From: JAJFVC01 sp039698075
GTDB taxonomy: Bacteria; Planctomycetota; Planctomycetia; Pirellulales; Thermoguttaceae
Length of the DNA: 64,000 bases
Assembly (NCBI GenBank): GCA_039698075.1
Contig: JBDKTJ010000070.1
Location: 1-64,000 of the forward strand
Direction of reading: 5' to 3'
Positions 42,862 to 52,048 of this stretch are shown in pieces (the stretch's first letter is position 1; each line of letters begins with the position of its first letter). Made by a program: the position numbers and the translations under genes. The notes beneath the pieces were generated by a model, which saw only the letters and a program-made list of their open reading frames with translations, searched no databases and had not been told where the DNA came from.

Positions 42862-43116
42862 GTGGCCTCAGTTCAAGAACGAGTGATCGATATCGTCGCA
42901 GAGCAGCTTGGCGTCAGCAAGGACCAGATTACGCGCGAAACGTCGTTCGTCAACGACCTTGGCGCGGACTCGCTCGACACGGTCGAGTTGGTGATGGAAC
43001 TCGAGGAAGAGTTCGACATCAACATCCCTGACGACGTGGCCGAAAAGATTCAGACGGTCGGACAGGCCATCGACCACATCGCGAAGGCGGTCGAAAGCAC
43101 GGAAGCCTCTGCTTAA
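42862..43116 (+). CDS. acpP: Acyl carrier protein
   Basis: 84 aa. The phosphopantetheine attachment site is Ser in [20 protein letters not shown]. Acidic four-helix protein starting [20 protein letters not shown] at 42862 is selected because AGGAGG sits 8 nt upstream; the frame upstream is not ACP-like. It follows fabG by 266 bp, a stretch containing AATCCC-type simple sequence, and precedes fabF by 9 bp, so acpP-fabF are co-translated. Confidence 0.97.
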   Translation: MASVQERVIDIVAEQLGVSKDQITRETSFVNDLGADSLDTVELVMELEEEFDINIPDDVAEKIQTVGQAIDHIAKAVESTEASA

Positions 43117-43125
43117 TCCATTCGC

Positions 43126-44379
43126 ATGAAACGTCGCGTTGCCGTCACAGGTCTTGGCGCAGTCACTGCGCTGGGATGCAAGGTGGAGGAACTCTGGACT
43201 CGCATTTGCCAAGGCGAGAGCGGAGTTTCCTTGCTTTCGTCCGAGCGGCTGGACGACCTAACCGCCTACAAGGTCCGCATCGGCGGCGAGCTCCGCGGCT
43301 GGACGCCCGACGGCTATATTCCGGCCAAAGACGTCAAGCGGTTCGATCGCTTCGTGCAGTTTTCACAAGTCAGCGGCATCGACGCCGTCCGCGATTCCGG
43401 CTTGGATTTCTCCAAGGAAGATCGGTGGCGTTGCGGCGTGATTCTCGGCTCGGGCATCGGCGGCCTTGAATCGATCGAGATTCAACATTGCCGCCTGCTC
43501 GACAGGGGACCGGACAAAGTCTCGCCGTTCACGATTCCAAAACTGATCGGCAACGCCGCCAGCGCGCATCTGGCCATCGAGTACGGCCTGCGCGGTCCCA
43601 ACCAAGTCGTGGTGACGGCCTGCGCCAGCGCGACCAACGCGATGGGCGACGCCTACAAACTGATCCGCGACGATGAGGCGGATATCATGGTCACCGGCGG
43701 CAGCGAGGCCGCCCTGACGCACATCGGTTTGAGCGCGTTCGCCACGATGCGGGCACTGTCCGAGCGAAATGACGATCCAAAACATGCCAGCCGCCCGTTC
43801 GACCGCGACCGTGACGGCTTCGTGCTGAGCGAGGGCGCGGGTCTGTTGGTGTTCGAGGAACTGGAGCACGCAAAAGCCCGCGGCGCCCACATCTACGGCG
43901 AGGTCTACGGCTACGGATGCAGTTGCGACGGTGGCGACATCGTGGCGCCCGACAAAGACGGCGTCGGCGCGGCCCGGGCCATGATGCTGGCGATCCGCGA
44001 CGCCCGAATCAACCCGACCGATCTCGACTACATCAACGCCCATGGCACAAGCACGCCGCTGGGCGACGCCGCCGAAACGATCGCCGTCAAGAATGTGCTG
44101 AAAGAGCACGCCTACAAGGTGAGCGTCTCGAGCACCAAGAGCCAGCTCGGCCATCTGCTGGGCGCCAGCGGCGGCGTCGAATTGATCTTCTGCCTGCTGG
44201 CGATCCGCGACGGGGTGATCCCGCCGACGATCAATCTCGAAAATCCCGACCCGGTCTGCGACTTGGATTACACGCCCAATCAGGCCAAACCGCGTCCGGT
44301 GTCGATCGCCATGTCGAACAGTTTCGGGTTCGGCGGCCACAACGGCTCGCTGATCGTCGGCAAGCTCCGCAACGAATAA
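43126..44379 (+). CDS. fabF: Beta-ketoacyl-ACP synthase II FabF
   Basis: 417 aa. Elongating condensing enzyme. Active site complete: Cys in VVVTACASATNAMGDA, first His in NAHGTSTPLGD, second His in STKSQLGHLLGASGG. Gate/oxyanion loop SNSFGFGGHNGS at the C-terminus. Starts MKRRVAVTGLGAVTALG. Genuine FabF in contrast to the degenerate ketosynthase at 21719-22987. Last gene of the fab operon; convergent with argS (10-bp gap). Confidence 0.97.
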   Translation: MKRRVAVTGLGAVTALGCKVEELWTRICQGESGVSLLSSERLDDLTAYKVRIGGELRGWTPDGYIPAKDVKRFDRFVQFSQVSGIDAVRDSGLDFSKEDRWRCGVILGSGIGGLESIEIQHCRLLDRGPDKVSPFTIPKLIGNAASAHLAIEYGLRGPNQVVVTACASATNAMGDAYKLIRDDEADIMVTGGSEAALTHIGLSAFATMRALSERNDDPKHASRPFDRDRDGFVLSEGAGLLVFEELEHAKARGAHIYGEVYGYGCSCDGGDIVAPDKDGVGAARAMMLAIRDARINPTDLDYINAHGTSTPLGDAAETIAVKNVLKEHAYKVSVSSTKSQLGHLLGASGGVELIFCLLAIRDGVIPPTINLENPDPVCDLDYTPNQAKPRPVSIAMSNSFGFGGHNGSLIVGKLRNE

Positions 44380-44389
44380 AAATCGCGGG

Positions 44390-46192
44390 CTACATCTTTT
44401 CGACGACCTGGATGCCCAACAACTCCAAGCCTTGCCGGATCGTCCGAGCGGTCAGATCGCACAGCAACAGCCGGCTTTGGCGAAGCTCCTCCGTCTCGGC
44501 CCGCAAGACGTGGCACTGCTCGAAAAACGTCGAGTAGCGATTGGCCAAGTCGAACAAGTAGGCCGTCAATTGGTTGGGCCGATAGTCGGCCACGGTCATT
44601 TCGAGCGCCTCGGCGAATCGGAGCAGTTCGAGCGCCAGCGCCCGCTCGGCCGGCGCGTCGAGCCGGATCGTCGCCCCGCTGCGGCGCAACGCCTCGACGT
44701 CGACGCCGCCCCGCGAAAAAATGCTCCGCACCCGGGCGTAGGCGTATTGCAGATAGGTGGCCGTGTTGCCGTTCATCGCCAACATCTTATCGTAGCTGAA
44801 CACGTAATCGCTCGTGCGGTTTTGCGACAGATCGGCGTACTTCAGCGCCGCGATGCCGACCGTCTCGGCGACTTGTTGACGCTGTTCGGTCGAGAGCTCC
44901 GGTCCGTCGGGCTTGGCATCGTCGTTGGCCGACACGATCTCCATGGCCCGGCGCACGGCCTCGTCCAACAATCCCTCAAGCCCGACCGTGTCGCCCGACC
45001 GGGTTTTGAACGGCCGTCCATCATCGCCCAACACGGTGCCGAAACTGACGTGGCGCAGCTCGACCCGATCGTAGCCCAACAACGCCGCGGCGGCGAACAA
45101 TTGCTGAAAATGAAGCGATTGCCGATGATCGACCACGTAGAGAATCGCGTCGGGATTCCAAGTCTCCATTCGGTAGCGGATCGTCGCCAGATCGGTGGTC
45201 CCGTACAAGAACGCCCCGTCCTTCTTGCGGACCAGCATCGGAGTCTTCTGGCCGTCGAGAAAGATGCAGATCGCGCCGTCGCTTTCGCGGGCCAATCCGC
45301 GTTCAAGCAACTCGTCGACCAACGGGGCCAGTCGGTCCTCGTAAAAACTTTCGCCCAGCGTATAGTCGAACGTGACACCCAGACGCCGGTACATCCGACC
45401 GATCTCGTCCTCGCAAAACGGCAGAAACTCGCCCCAAAGCCTGCGGCACTCCGGATCGCCAGCGTGCAGCTTGGCCGTTTCGGCCAACACGGCCGCGTGC
45501 AGATGCGGATGTTCGGCGGAAAGCCGCGACAACTCGGCGTCGACCACCGCCGGCAGCTCCTTGGCGTCCTGAAAATCCATGACCCGGCGAACCAGTCGGT
45601 ACAATCGGGCGAGCTCCTCGACCGGATTGCGGCGATACGCTTCCTCATCGCGGAAGTTGCGCCACCCGTACAGGATCATGCCGAATTGCGTGCCCCAGTC
45701 GCCGATGTGATTGTCGCTGATCGCCTCGTGGCCCAAGAATCGCAACACCCGACACAGCGCGTCGCCGATCACAGTCGAGCGAATGTGCCCGACGTGCATC
45801 GGTTTGGCCACGTTCGGAGCGGAAAAGTCGACCACGTAGCGACGTCGCTGTTGCGGCGCCGACTCGGGAACGCCGAGCCGGGGATCGCCGACCGACGCCG
45901 ACAGTCGCTCGATCAACCAGGAATCCTTGACACGCAGATTGATGAACCCGGGCCCGGCGATTTCGGGCGGCTGGCACAGATCGGCCACGTCGAGCCGAGC
46001 GACAATCTGCGCAGCCACGTCGCGCGGCGGGCGATGCAACTGCTTGCCCAGCGACATCGCCATGTTGGCCTGATAATCGCCGAACTTCGGCTCCTGACTG
46101 CGTCGAACCAACTCGATCGACTCGGCCGGATCGGCCGCAAGTTCCGCCAGCGCCGCGCGGAACCGTTCCTTCAAGATGGGTAGAATGCTCAT
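44390..46192 (-). CDS. argS: Arginyl-tRNA synthetase
   Basis: 600 aa. Class I synthetase. N-terminal additional domain with KFGDYQANMAMSLGK; HIGH-like motif PNVAKPMHVGHIRSTVIGD near residue 120; SDNHIGDWGTQFGMILYG; VVDHRQSLHFQQLF; KMSKS-equivalent region GRPFKTRSGDTVGL; DALR anticodon-binding C-terminus (LLRFAEALEMTVADYRPNQL). ATG at 46192 overlaps the rsfS stop by 4 bp. The open frame upstream to 46597 is out of frame with rsfS and not part of the gene. Confidence 0.97.
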   Translation of the reverse strand: MSILPILKERFRAALAELAADPAESIELVRRSQEPKFGDYQANMAMSLGKQLHRPPRDVAAQIVARLDVADLCQPPEIAGPGFINLRVKDSWLIERLSASVGDPRLGVPESAPQQRRRYVVDFSAPNVAKPMHVGHIRSTVIGDALCRVLRFLGHEAISDNHIGDWGTQFGMILYGWRNFRDEEAYRRNPVEELARLYRLVRRVMDFQDAKELPAVVDAELSRLSAEHPHLHAAVLAETAKLHAGDPECRRLWGEFLPFCEDEIGRMYRRLGVTFDYTLGESFYEDRLAPLVDELLERGLARESDGAICIFLDGQKTPMLVRKKDGAFLYGTTDLATIRYRMETWNPDAILYVVDHRQSLHFQQLFAAAALLGYDRVELRHVSFGTVLGDDGRPFKTRSGDTVGLEGLLDEAVRRAMEIVSANDDAKPDGPELSTEQRQQVAETVGIAALKYADLSQNRTSDYVFSYDKMLAMNGNTATYLQYAYARVRSIFSRGGVDVEALRRSGATIRLDAPAERALALELLRFAEALEMTVADYRPNQLTAYLFDLANRYSTFFEQCHVLRAETEELRQSRLLLCDLTARTIRQGLELLGIQVVEKM

Positions 46193-46593
46193 CGCGGTTT
46201 TCGCGACACCCGTTTGGCGTGTCCCCAAAGATCTTCCAGCGCGTAATACGATCGCATCTCGGGCTCGAACAGATGAACCACCACGTCGCCGTAGTCCAAC
46301 AAGATCCAACGGCTTTCCTCGTAGCCTTCGATGCCCAGTCGCCGGTCGCCCATGCGATCTTCCAAAGCGTGGTCGATTTCCTCGCTGATCGCGTGCAACT
46401 GGCGACGGCTCGTGCCGCTGACCACCACGAAGTAGTCGAACATGGCGGTCAGCTCGCGCAGATCCAGCACGACAATGTCCGTACCCCGATTGTCTTCGGC
46501 AACCTGCGCGGCCAGAATCGCTCGCTGAAGTCCGGCGTCGGACCCTCGCGGCATTTCGGAAGAACTCGAGGTTTTCGCGTTGCTCGTCGTCAT
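46189..46593 (-). CDS. rsfS: Ribosomal silencing factor RsfS (YbeB/Iojap)
   Basis: 134 aa. Binds L14 and blocks subunit joining in starved cells. Family blocks are LDLRELTAMFDYFVVVSGTS, GYEESRWILLDYGDVVVHLF and YYALEDLWGHAKRV. An N-terminal Ser-rich extension of about 20 residues precedes the domain. Translationally coupled to argS through a 4-bp overlap (ATGA). Confidence 0.95.
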   Translation of the reverse strand: MTTSNAKTSSSSEMPRGSDAGLQRAILAAQVAEDNRGTDIVVLDLRELTAMFDYFVVVSGTSRRQLHAISEEIDHALEDRMGDRRLGIEGYEESRWILLDYGDVVVHLFEPEMRSYYALEDLWGHAKRVSRKPR

Positions 46594-46884
46594 TCACCCT
46601 CCAGACAACCCAAGCGGCCCATAGAAAACGAGGCTTTCATTTTACCGAACGCCCGGCAGACTGACCAGCGGCATCGTCTGCCCCCCCTGGCAGAGAAACA
46701 CAACTCAACAACAACCACCCGTTCTGGTGGTTTCCAACTGACGCATCTTCCCTATTTTGCGTTTTCTACTTGGCTTTTTTGATTCGGCGGATTAGGCTGT
46801 AAGAGAGCGACAATCGCGGTGCGAGTGTTGGTGATTGTCCTCGGCACCCTTAGAACGCGGACTCGATTGCGGAGGATAGCGACG

Positions 46885-47694
46885 ATGACGGCGACTTGGC
46901 AGCGGCGATGCGGGATTGCAGCGGCGGTGTTTTTCGGAATGGCCGCGACCGTTTTGGCCGGAGACTACAATCCGTCGGATTTGACCGTCGAGATGTTTTC
47001 GGCGATCCAACGGGGCGACATTGCGGTGAAGCTCATTCCGAAGGATTCGACGCAAGCCCGCGTGCTGATCGAGAACAAAACCGACAAACCATTGAACGTC
47101 AAATTGCCTGACGCCTTCGCCGGCGTGCCCGTTTTGGCGCAATCGGGTCGTTCGGGTCACGGCAGCAGTGGAAGCAGCCGAAGCAACAGCAGCGGCAATC
47201 AATCCACCGGCGGCGGCATGGGCGGCATGGGCGGCGGCTCCGGCATGTTCAACGTCGCTCCCGAAAAAGTCGGCCAACTGAAAGTCACCACCATCTGCCT
47301 CGAACACGGAAAACGCGAGCCGAACGAACGGATGGCCTATGAAATCAAACCGCTGGAAAGCGCCACGGCCAAGGCCGGCGTCCGCGAATTGTGCCAGTTG
47401 CTGGGCAGCGGCAAAATCAGCCAGCGAGCCGCGCAGGCCGCCGCTTGGCACATGAACAACGACATGAGTTGGCAACAATTGGCCGCCAAGCAGCTTCGGT
47501 TCGCCAACGGCACGAGTCGACCCTATTTCACGGCCGATGAAATCCACGGCGGCATGGAGCTTTGCTCGGCCGCGGTCCGGTTGGCCAAGGAAAACGCATC
47601 GAAGGCGAAATCGCAGGCCGAACAGCCTGCATCTGAAACGCCCATCGTCGAAGAATCGCTCAAAACGCTCCGTGGCCGCAAGGTAAACCCTTAA
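46885..47694 (+). CDS. Exported protein of unknown function with a Gly/Ser-rich linker
   Basis: 269 aa. ATG at 46885 with a perfect GGAGG 9 nt upstream; the TTG/ATG frame further upstream is not used. Signal peptide RRCGIAAAVFFGMAATVLAG. The mature N-terminus resembles a small beta domain (GDIAVKLIPKDSTQARVLIE, then NKTDKPLNVKLPDAFAG). A low-complexity Ser/Gly/Met linker follows (about 100-140, MGGMGGGSG). The rest is helical (ELCQLLGSGKISQRAAQAAA). Probably a secreted protein of a planctomycete-restricted family. No catalytic motif is seen. Confidence 0.75.
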   Translation: MTATWQRRCGIAAAVFFGMAATVLAGDYNPSDLTVEMFSAIQRGDIAVKLIPKDSTQARVLIENKTDKPLNVKLPDAFAGVPVLAQSGRSGHGSSGSSRSNSSGNQSTGGGMGGMGGGSGMFNVAPEKVGQLKVTTICLEHGKREPNERMAYEIKPLESATAKAGVRELCQLLGSGKISQRAAQAAAWHMNNDMSWQQLAAKQLRFANGTSRPYFTADEIHGGMELCSAAVRLAKENASKAKSQAEQPASETPIVEESLKTLRGRKVNP

Positions 47695-47882
47695 ACGTCC
47701 GATAAAAGGGAAGTGGCCTCCGCGCGGTCGGATGTCGCTTGCAATATCAAAGGTTTGTCTGCGCTCAGTTCGTTTCCGTGGACCGCGGCCCGCCACACCT
47801 CGCCCCCCCGCCGTCAAACCTGCCACGGCCGCCCCACACCGACGCGTCAACAGGTTTTGGGATCGACTCCCAAAAAATCCTC

Positions 47883-48968
47883 ATGACCGGTTACTCGCGA
47901 ATGACGCCGCGACAAGCCCAGGCGACGCTGGCGACCGTTGTTCTGGCCGTTGCGGCGGCTGTGGCTGTCACGCTGTCGCCATTGGCCAACCCACGTTGGA
48001 GTTCCCACGGCGGCCAACCGGGCGACGCGGCCCTTTACCGCGCTGAAGTCGAACGAATCCACCGCGGCCAAGGCTATTATGAGGCCGCCGCCGCCGAATT
48101 GACCGCCCAGGGTTTTCCCACCCGCAACGTGTTCAATTGGCGGACGCCGCTGCCCGTGTGGCTCTTGGGGCAACTGCCCAATCTGGCTTGCGGCACGGTG
48201 ATTTTGGGCGTTCTCTCGTTCCTGCTGCTGTGGTTGGCCTTCGAGTCGCTGTGGCGAGACGAAAACGTCGAGCCCGCCTCTCCGTCCCGCCGCGCACGAC
48301 AAGTCTTCGGACAACCGGCGGCCTGCGCGCTGTTGCTGATCGGACCGCTGTTGCCGACCATACTGGGCGATTTGTGCGTGATGCCAGAGCTTTGGGCGGG
48401 CGTGTGGATCGGCCTGTCGGTTTGCGCGTACGGAGTCCGACGGCCCGGGCTTGGCGTGGCGTTCGGTCTGGCCGCGTTGTGCTTTCGTGAATTGGCGTTG
48501 CCTTACGTTTTGCTCTCGGCGGCGATGGCTTGGCGGCAACGTCGTCGCGGCGAGCTGGTCGCGTGGCTGGCGGGGCTTGCCGTGTGGGCCGCGTGGTATG
48601 GCCTGCACGCATGGCATGTTTGGGGATTGATCGCGCCCGACGCCCGCGCACATGCGCACGGCTGGATTCAATTCGGCGCGGCGGGATTCGTCATCTCGAC
48701 CGCGCAAATGAACGCCTACTTGGTGCTGCTGCCGCAATGGGTCACGGCCATCTATCTGGTCGCGTCGCTTGTGGGCTTGGCCGGTTGGGACACGCCGCTG
48801 GGCCGGCGAGTTGGTTTCGCCGTATGCTTGTTTCTGACGATGTTCGCCGTGGCGGGCCAAAGCTTCAATCAATACTGGGGCTGGCTGATCGCGCCGCTGC
48901 TTTGCTTCGGCGTCGTCCGATGCCCGGCGTCACTGGCCGACCTGTGGCGAGCGGCCGTCAAACGCTGA
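47883..48968 (+). CDS. Polytopic membrane protein, probable GT-C-type glycosyltransferase
   Basis: 361 aa with about nine hydrophobic helices. The first loop after TM1 carries GDAALYRAEVERIHRGQGYYEA and TRNVFNWRTPLPVWLLGQLP, the ArnT/GT87-style periplasmic loop with conserved acidic and aromatic residues. This suggests transfer of a sugar from a polyprenyl donor. ATG at 47883 is chosen since the upstream frame (to 47739) is Pro-rich and has no signal logic. Not adjacent to other glycan genes, but the next gene (opposite strand) is also a large membrane glycosyltransferase-like protein. Confidence 0.7.
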   Translation: MTGYSRMTPRQAQATLATVVLAVAAAVAVTLSPLANPRWSSHGGQPGDAALYRAEVERIHRGQGYYEAAAAELTAQGFPTRNVFNWRTPLPVWLLGQLPNLACGTVILGVLSFLLLWLAFESLWRDENVEPASPSRRARQVFGQPAACALLLIGPLLPTILGDLCVMPELWAGVWIGLSVCAYGVRRPGLGVAFGLAALCFRELALPYVLLSAAMAWRQRRRGELVAWLAGLAVWAAWYGLHAWHVWGLIAPDARAHAHGWIQFGAAGFVISTAQMNAYLVLLPQWVTAIYLVASLVGLAGWDTPLGRRVGFAVCLFLTMFAVAGQSFNQYWGWLIAPLLCFGVVRCPASLADLWRAAVKR

Positions 48969-49024
48969 ACGTCGCTTCGGATTCCCGATCCGTCACGGCC
49001 GACGATTCATGTCGGCGGCGACGC

Positions 49025-51337
49025 TCATCCCAAGTCCTCCTCGGAAACAAGACGCTTCGGTCCAGTCAACGAGCCAAAAAAACAAACGGCCAACAGACCG
49101 AGTCCCAGCGTCGATGCGACGAAACCGCGTTGCAGACTGCTCGGTTGAAAAACCAACGTGACGTGATGCCGACCCGGCGAAATCACGCAGCCCATGAAAT
49201 CGCCGTTGATGCGATACACCGGACACGGTTGTCCGTCCACGCGGGCCCGCCACCCCTCGTGATAGCTTTCGGCCACGACCAGCAACTGCGCAGCCGGACA
49301 TTCGGCATCCACCTCCAAACAGCCCGGCCGATCGGACGTCAACGCCGCCGCGCCGGGTTTTGAAGCGGGAAACGACAACGGAACTTCGCAAAGCGCCGTC
49401 GTGTCGGGGCAGATCCGAGAAATGTCCGACGCCGGATCCGTCGTCACCAACGTCCGCGTCACCAAACGCACGCGCGGCAGCGGATCGGGCGTCTCCAGCC
49501 AGTCGTCCCCATAAGGTTTCAAGCCGGCCACCGCCGCGGTCGACGCGTTGCGGCGCACCCAGCGAACGCCCGCCACACGCAACGAAGGCAACAAGCGGTA
49601 GTCAAGCTGCCGGCCCGGTTCAAGACCCGCGTAACCGTCCGCGCGACTCCAACCGCGAAGCGTCATCAAGTCGCCGGTGCGAGGACCGGGCTCATCGACG
49701 CGCAACAGCGACGCCGCGACGCGACCATCGGGCGAACCCGGCGGTGTGCGGGCCGACGCAATGAACTGCTCCATCGGAGCGCTCTGCCGCACCGACGAAT
49801 AGCTCAACCCATAAAAGCCTTGATCGCAGGCAGCTAAAACGATGAGTCCAATCAGGGCCGCCGACCGGCCGCGAACCGCCAACACGATCAGAATCACGGC
49901 CGTCAACAACAACGCCGGACCGGCCAAGATCGCAACGGTCGACGCCATGTACGGTTCATGACGGAGCTTCACGCCCGCGATCGCCACCGCCGCCGACGCA
50001 CCGACCAGAAACCACAACGGTTCGAAATCGCGGCCCAGGGCCAGCCAAGAGCGACGGGTTTCGAGCCACGCCGGGTCGTGCCGCTGGCGTTTGGCCGCGT
50101 CGCTTTCACGAACCACCAACACGAATCCGATCGCCGCCAACACGGAAGCCGCCAATTGGAACAACACCAGATAACGGCAAGGACAACGAAAGCCGCCGAC
50201 CACGGGCAGCCAGGTCGTGATCCGATAGAGAAAGCCGAACTGTCCAAAACTCATCAGCAACATCAGCAGCGCGAATCCCAAGCTGCCCCAGGCCAACAGG
50301 GCCAACGAGCCCAATTCGCGGCGATGGGCGCAAACCCAGACAACCAGCACCAAGGGGACCGCGCCCAGATAGGCCCCAAACTCGTGGGTGCTGTCGCCGA
50401 ACACACGGTCGGCGAACAGATACGGCCCGACCAGTTGCAGCACGTTCAACGGATGCAGCGAACCCCAAAACGCGAACTGGCCGTCGACCGCCATTCGAGC
50501 GCTGTGGCGCCACGCATCGAGGGTCGGCAGGATTTGAATCCCGCCGATCAACAGCCCGATCCCCTTGGCGATCACCACGCGAGGCCACATCTGCACGGTG
50601 CAGCCGACGCAATCATCGCATGTGGAGCACAAACTGCATCCGGATCGGGCCGCGTATTTTTGCGAGACCTCCAGAAAAACCACGTAGGCCGTCTCGACCA
50701 CCATCGAATACCAGACGAACTGCGGATATCCCAACAGCAATTGCGACCCGGTCAACAGCGCGATCAACGCCGTGGCCCACGCGATGCGCACGCGCCGCGA
50801 GTCGCTCAACGCCACGTCGATCGCCCACAAAAGCCAAGGCACGTGGGCCACGACCGCAATGGCGTTCGGATGGACGAAGTGCAGCAGATTAAAACTAGAA
50901 AACGTAAAAACCAACGCGCCCAACATGGCGGCGTCGCCGCGATGCAGACGTCGCTTCAAAAGCATCCACATTCCGATCATCATGATCGGGTAGGGCGACA
51001 GGTACTCCCACGCCAGCGCAGCCCGCAACGGCAACACCCGATAGATCAGTTGGTGCCACGGATGATAGAGCCCGACTTGCCCCTCGCCGGTCAAATAGAA
51101 TCCGGAAAACAATTGCGGCATCCAGTCGTAAGGCTGCCCGTGGGCTAGGCGATCGGCGAAAAAGGCGCGGAGCGGGAGATGAAACCCGCCAAGGTCGTCG
51201 GCCGTGTAAATGCGTCCGGCGAAAAACGGGGCGGCCAACACGCCCAGCAGGACCAACGCCGCCAGGACTGCCCAAGCGACCGTGTCGTCGCCGGTCGAAA
51301 TTTTCGCCCGCGTAATGTTCTGCCTGGGTGTCGTCAT
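49025..51337 (-). CDS. YfhO-family large membrane protein with an unusual Cys-rich loop
   Basis: About 770 aa with roughly 12 membrane helices and a soluble C-terminal domain (about 530-740). Family features are RIYTADDLGGFHLPLRAFFA and GQPYDWMPQLFSGFYLTGEGQVG near the N-terminus, and GWSRADGYAGL, ESYHEGWRARVDGQP and RINGDFMGCVISPGRHHV in the C-terminal part, as in YfhO (lipoteichoic/glycan-linked proteins). A Cys-rich insertion CSLCSTCDDCVGC lies near residue 235 in a loop. Start uncertain (ATG 51337, alternative ATG 51400 and open to 51511). Probably handles lipid-linked sugars. Confidence 0.8.
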   Translation of the reverse strand: MTTPRQNITRAKISTGDDTVAWAVLAALVLLGVLAAPFFAGRIYTADDLGGFHLPLRAFFADRLAHGQPYDWMPQLFSGFYLTGEGQVGLYHPWHQLIYRVLPLRAALAWEYLSPYPIMMIGMWMLLKRRLHRGDAAMLGALVFTFSSFNLLHFVHPNAIAVVAHVPWLLWAIDVALSDSRRVRIAWATALIALLTGSQLLLGYPQFVWYSMVVETAYVVFLEVSQKYAARSGCSLCSTCDDCVGCTVQMWPRVVIAKGIGLLIGGIQILPTLDAWRHSARMAVDGQFAFWGSLHPLNVLQLVGPYLFADRVFGDSTHEFGAYLGAVPLVLVVWVCAHRRELGSLALLAWGSLGFALLMLLMSFGQFGFLYRITTWLPVVGGFRCPCRYLVLFQLAASVLAAIGFVLVVRESDAAKRQRHDPAWLETRRSWLALGRDFEPLWFLVGASAAVAIAGVKLRHEPYMASTVAILAGPALLLTAVILIVLAVRGRSAALIGLIVLAACDQGFYGLSYSSVRQSAPMEQFIASARTPPGSPDGRVAASLLRVDEPGPRTGDLMTLRGWSRADGYAGLEPGRQLDYRLLPSLRVAGVRWVRRNASTAAVAGLKPYGDDWLETPDPLPRVRLVTRTLVTTDPASDISRICPDTTALCEVPLSFPASKPGAAALTSDRPGCLEVDAECPAAQLLVVAESYHEGWRARVDGQPCPVYRINGDFMGCVISPGRHHVTLVFQPSSLQRGFVASTLGLGLLAVCFFGSLTGPKRLVSEEDLG

Positions 51338-51514
51338 TCTCGTAGGAGCTTTGAGGGTCGAGGATGGTTCCGTCCAAGCATAGGTTATCCGCCAGGACAT
51401 GCCCTCGCGCGGGAAGGAAAAAATGCAACGCGACCGCCCCCCCCAAAAAAAGCGGAAGAAACCGCTGCCACGGCCCGCCGGGAATCGTGGAAGAGCGAAG
51501 AGCAATGCCAAACG

Positions 51515-51697
51515 CTAATGGTTCAAAAGAATCTGCCAATTGGCCACAAGGACCACCAAAACGCCGAGAATCCAAGACGGCACCCGGGGTTCCTCGGGCA
51601 CGTAGAAGAGTTTTCGGCACTCGGGGCAAAAATTAGGGCCGTCGTGGTTTCGTGCTTGCACGACACGCCCTTGGCAGTACGGACAATGAGCATGCAT
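51515..51697 (-). CDS. Small zinc-ribbon membrane protein (60 aa)
   Basis: ATG at 51697 with GAGGTG 7 nt upstream. A zinc ribbon of two CPxC knuckles (HCPYCQGR and FCPECRKL) is followed by a Pro/Glu linker. One C-terminal membrane helix (WILGVLVVLVANWQILL) leaves the zinc ribbon in the cytoplasm, or the reverse. Lies directly behind the YfhO-like gene start (minus strand, upstream of it). Unknown partner; could regulate the YfhO-like gene product. Confidence 0.65.
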   Translation of the reverse strand: MHAHCPYCQGRVVQARNHDGPNFCPECRKLFYVPEEPRVPSWILGVLVVLVANWQILLNH

Positions 51698-51887
51698 GAA
51701 ATGCACCTCAAAAAATGCGAAACCGGAGATGTGGAGATGCCGCAACGCAACCAAGCGGTCGACATAATCCACATCTCGATCCACGATCGGGTTCTGTCAA
51801 AAAGGGGTGATCCCCCCTCTACCGTAAACATACATTACTTCTTTGCCTATGGCTCGCAAACGCCGCAGCCGTTTTGAAACGAAAAAT

Positions 51888-51916
51888 TTGACAACCTCAA
51901 AAAACCGACCTAGGGT
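51888..51916 (+). promoter_or_regulatory. Probable sigma-70-type promoter for the flp leader
   Basis: Perfect TTGACA at 51888-51893 and TAGGGT at 51911-51916, 17 bp apart. Transcription from here would begin near 51923 and give a leader of about 415 nt before the flp ATG, containing the riboswitch. The -10 box is only a moderate match. Confidence 0.5.
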
Positions 51917-52048
51917 GTCTATAGAGGTTGGATGCAAAAGCATTCGCCTTTTTTCCGAGCCACGTGACGGCTCGGGCGTGGGATGGTTCTCCACCGCATC
52001 GCGAGTGCGCTTTTCCGAACGGTGGGACGTCCTGCGAGAAAGGCCTGC

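Noticed and set aside
44432..46183. 583-aa plus-strand frame opposite argS
   Set aside because: Antisense of a definite arginyl-tRNA synthetase gene.
51955..51975. CCGAGCC/GGCTCGG hairpin in the flp leader as a terminator
   Set aside because: T-rich sequence lies before, not after, the hairpin on the plus strand, and A-rich on the minus strand; treated as leader structure only.
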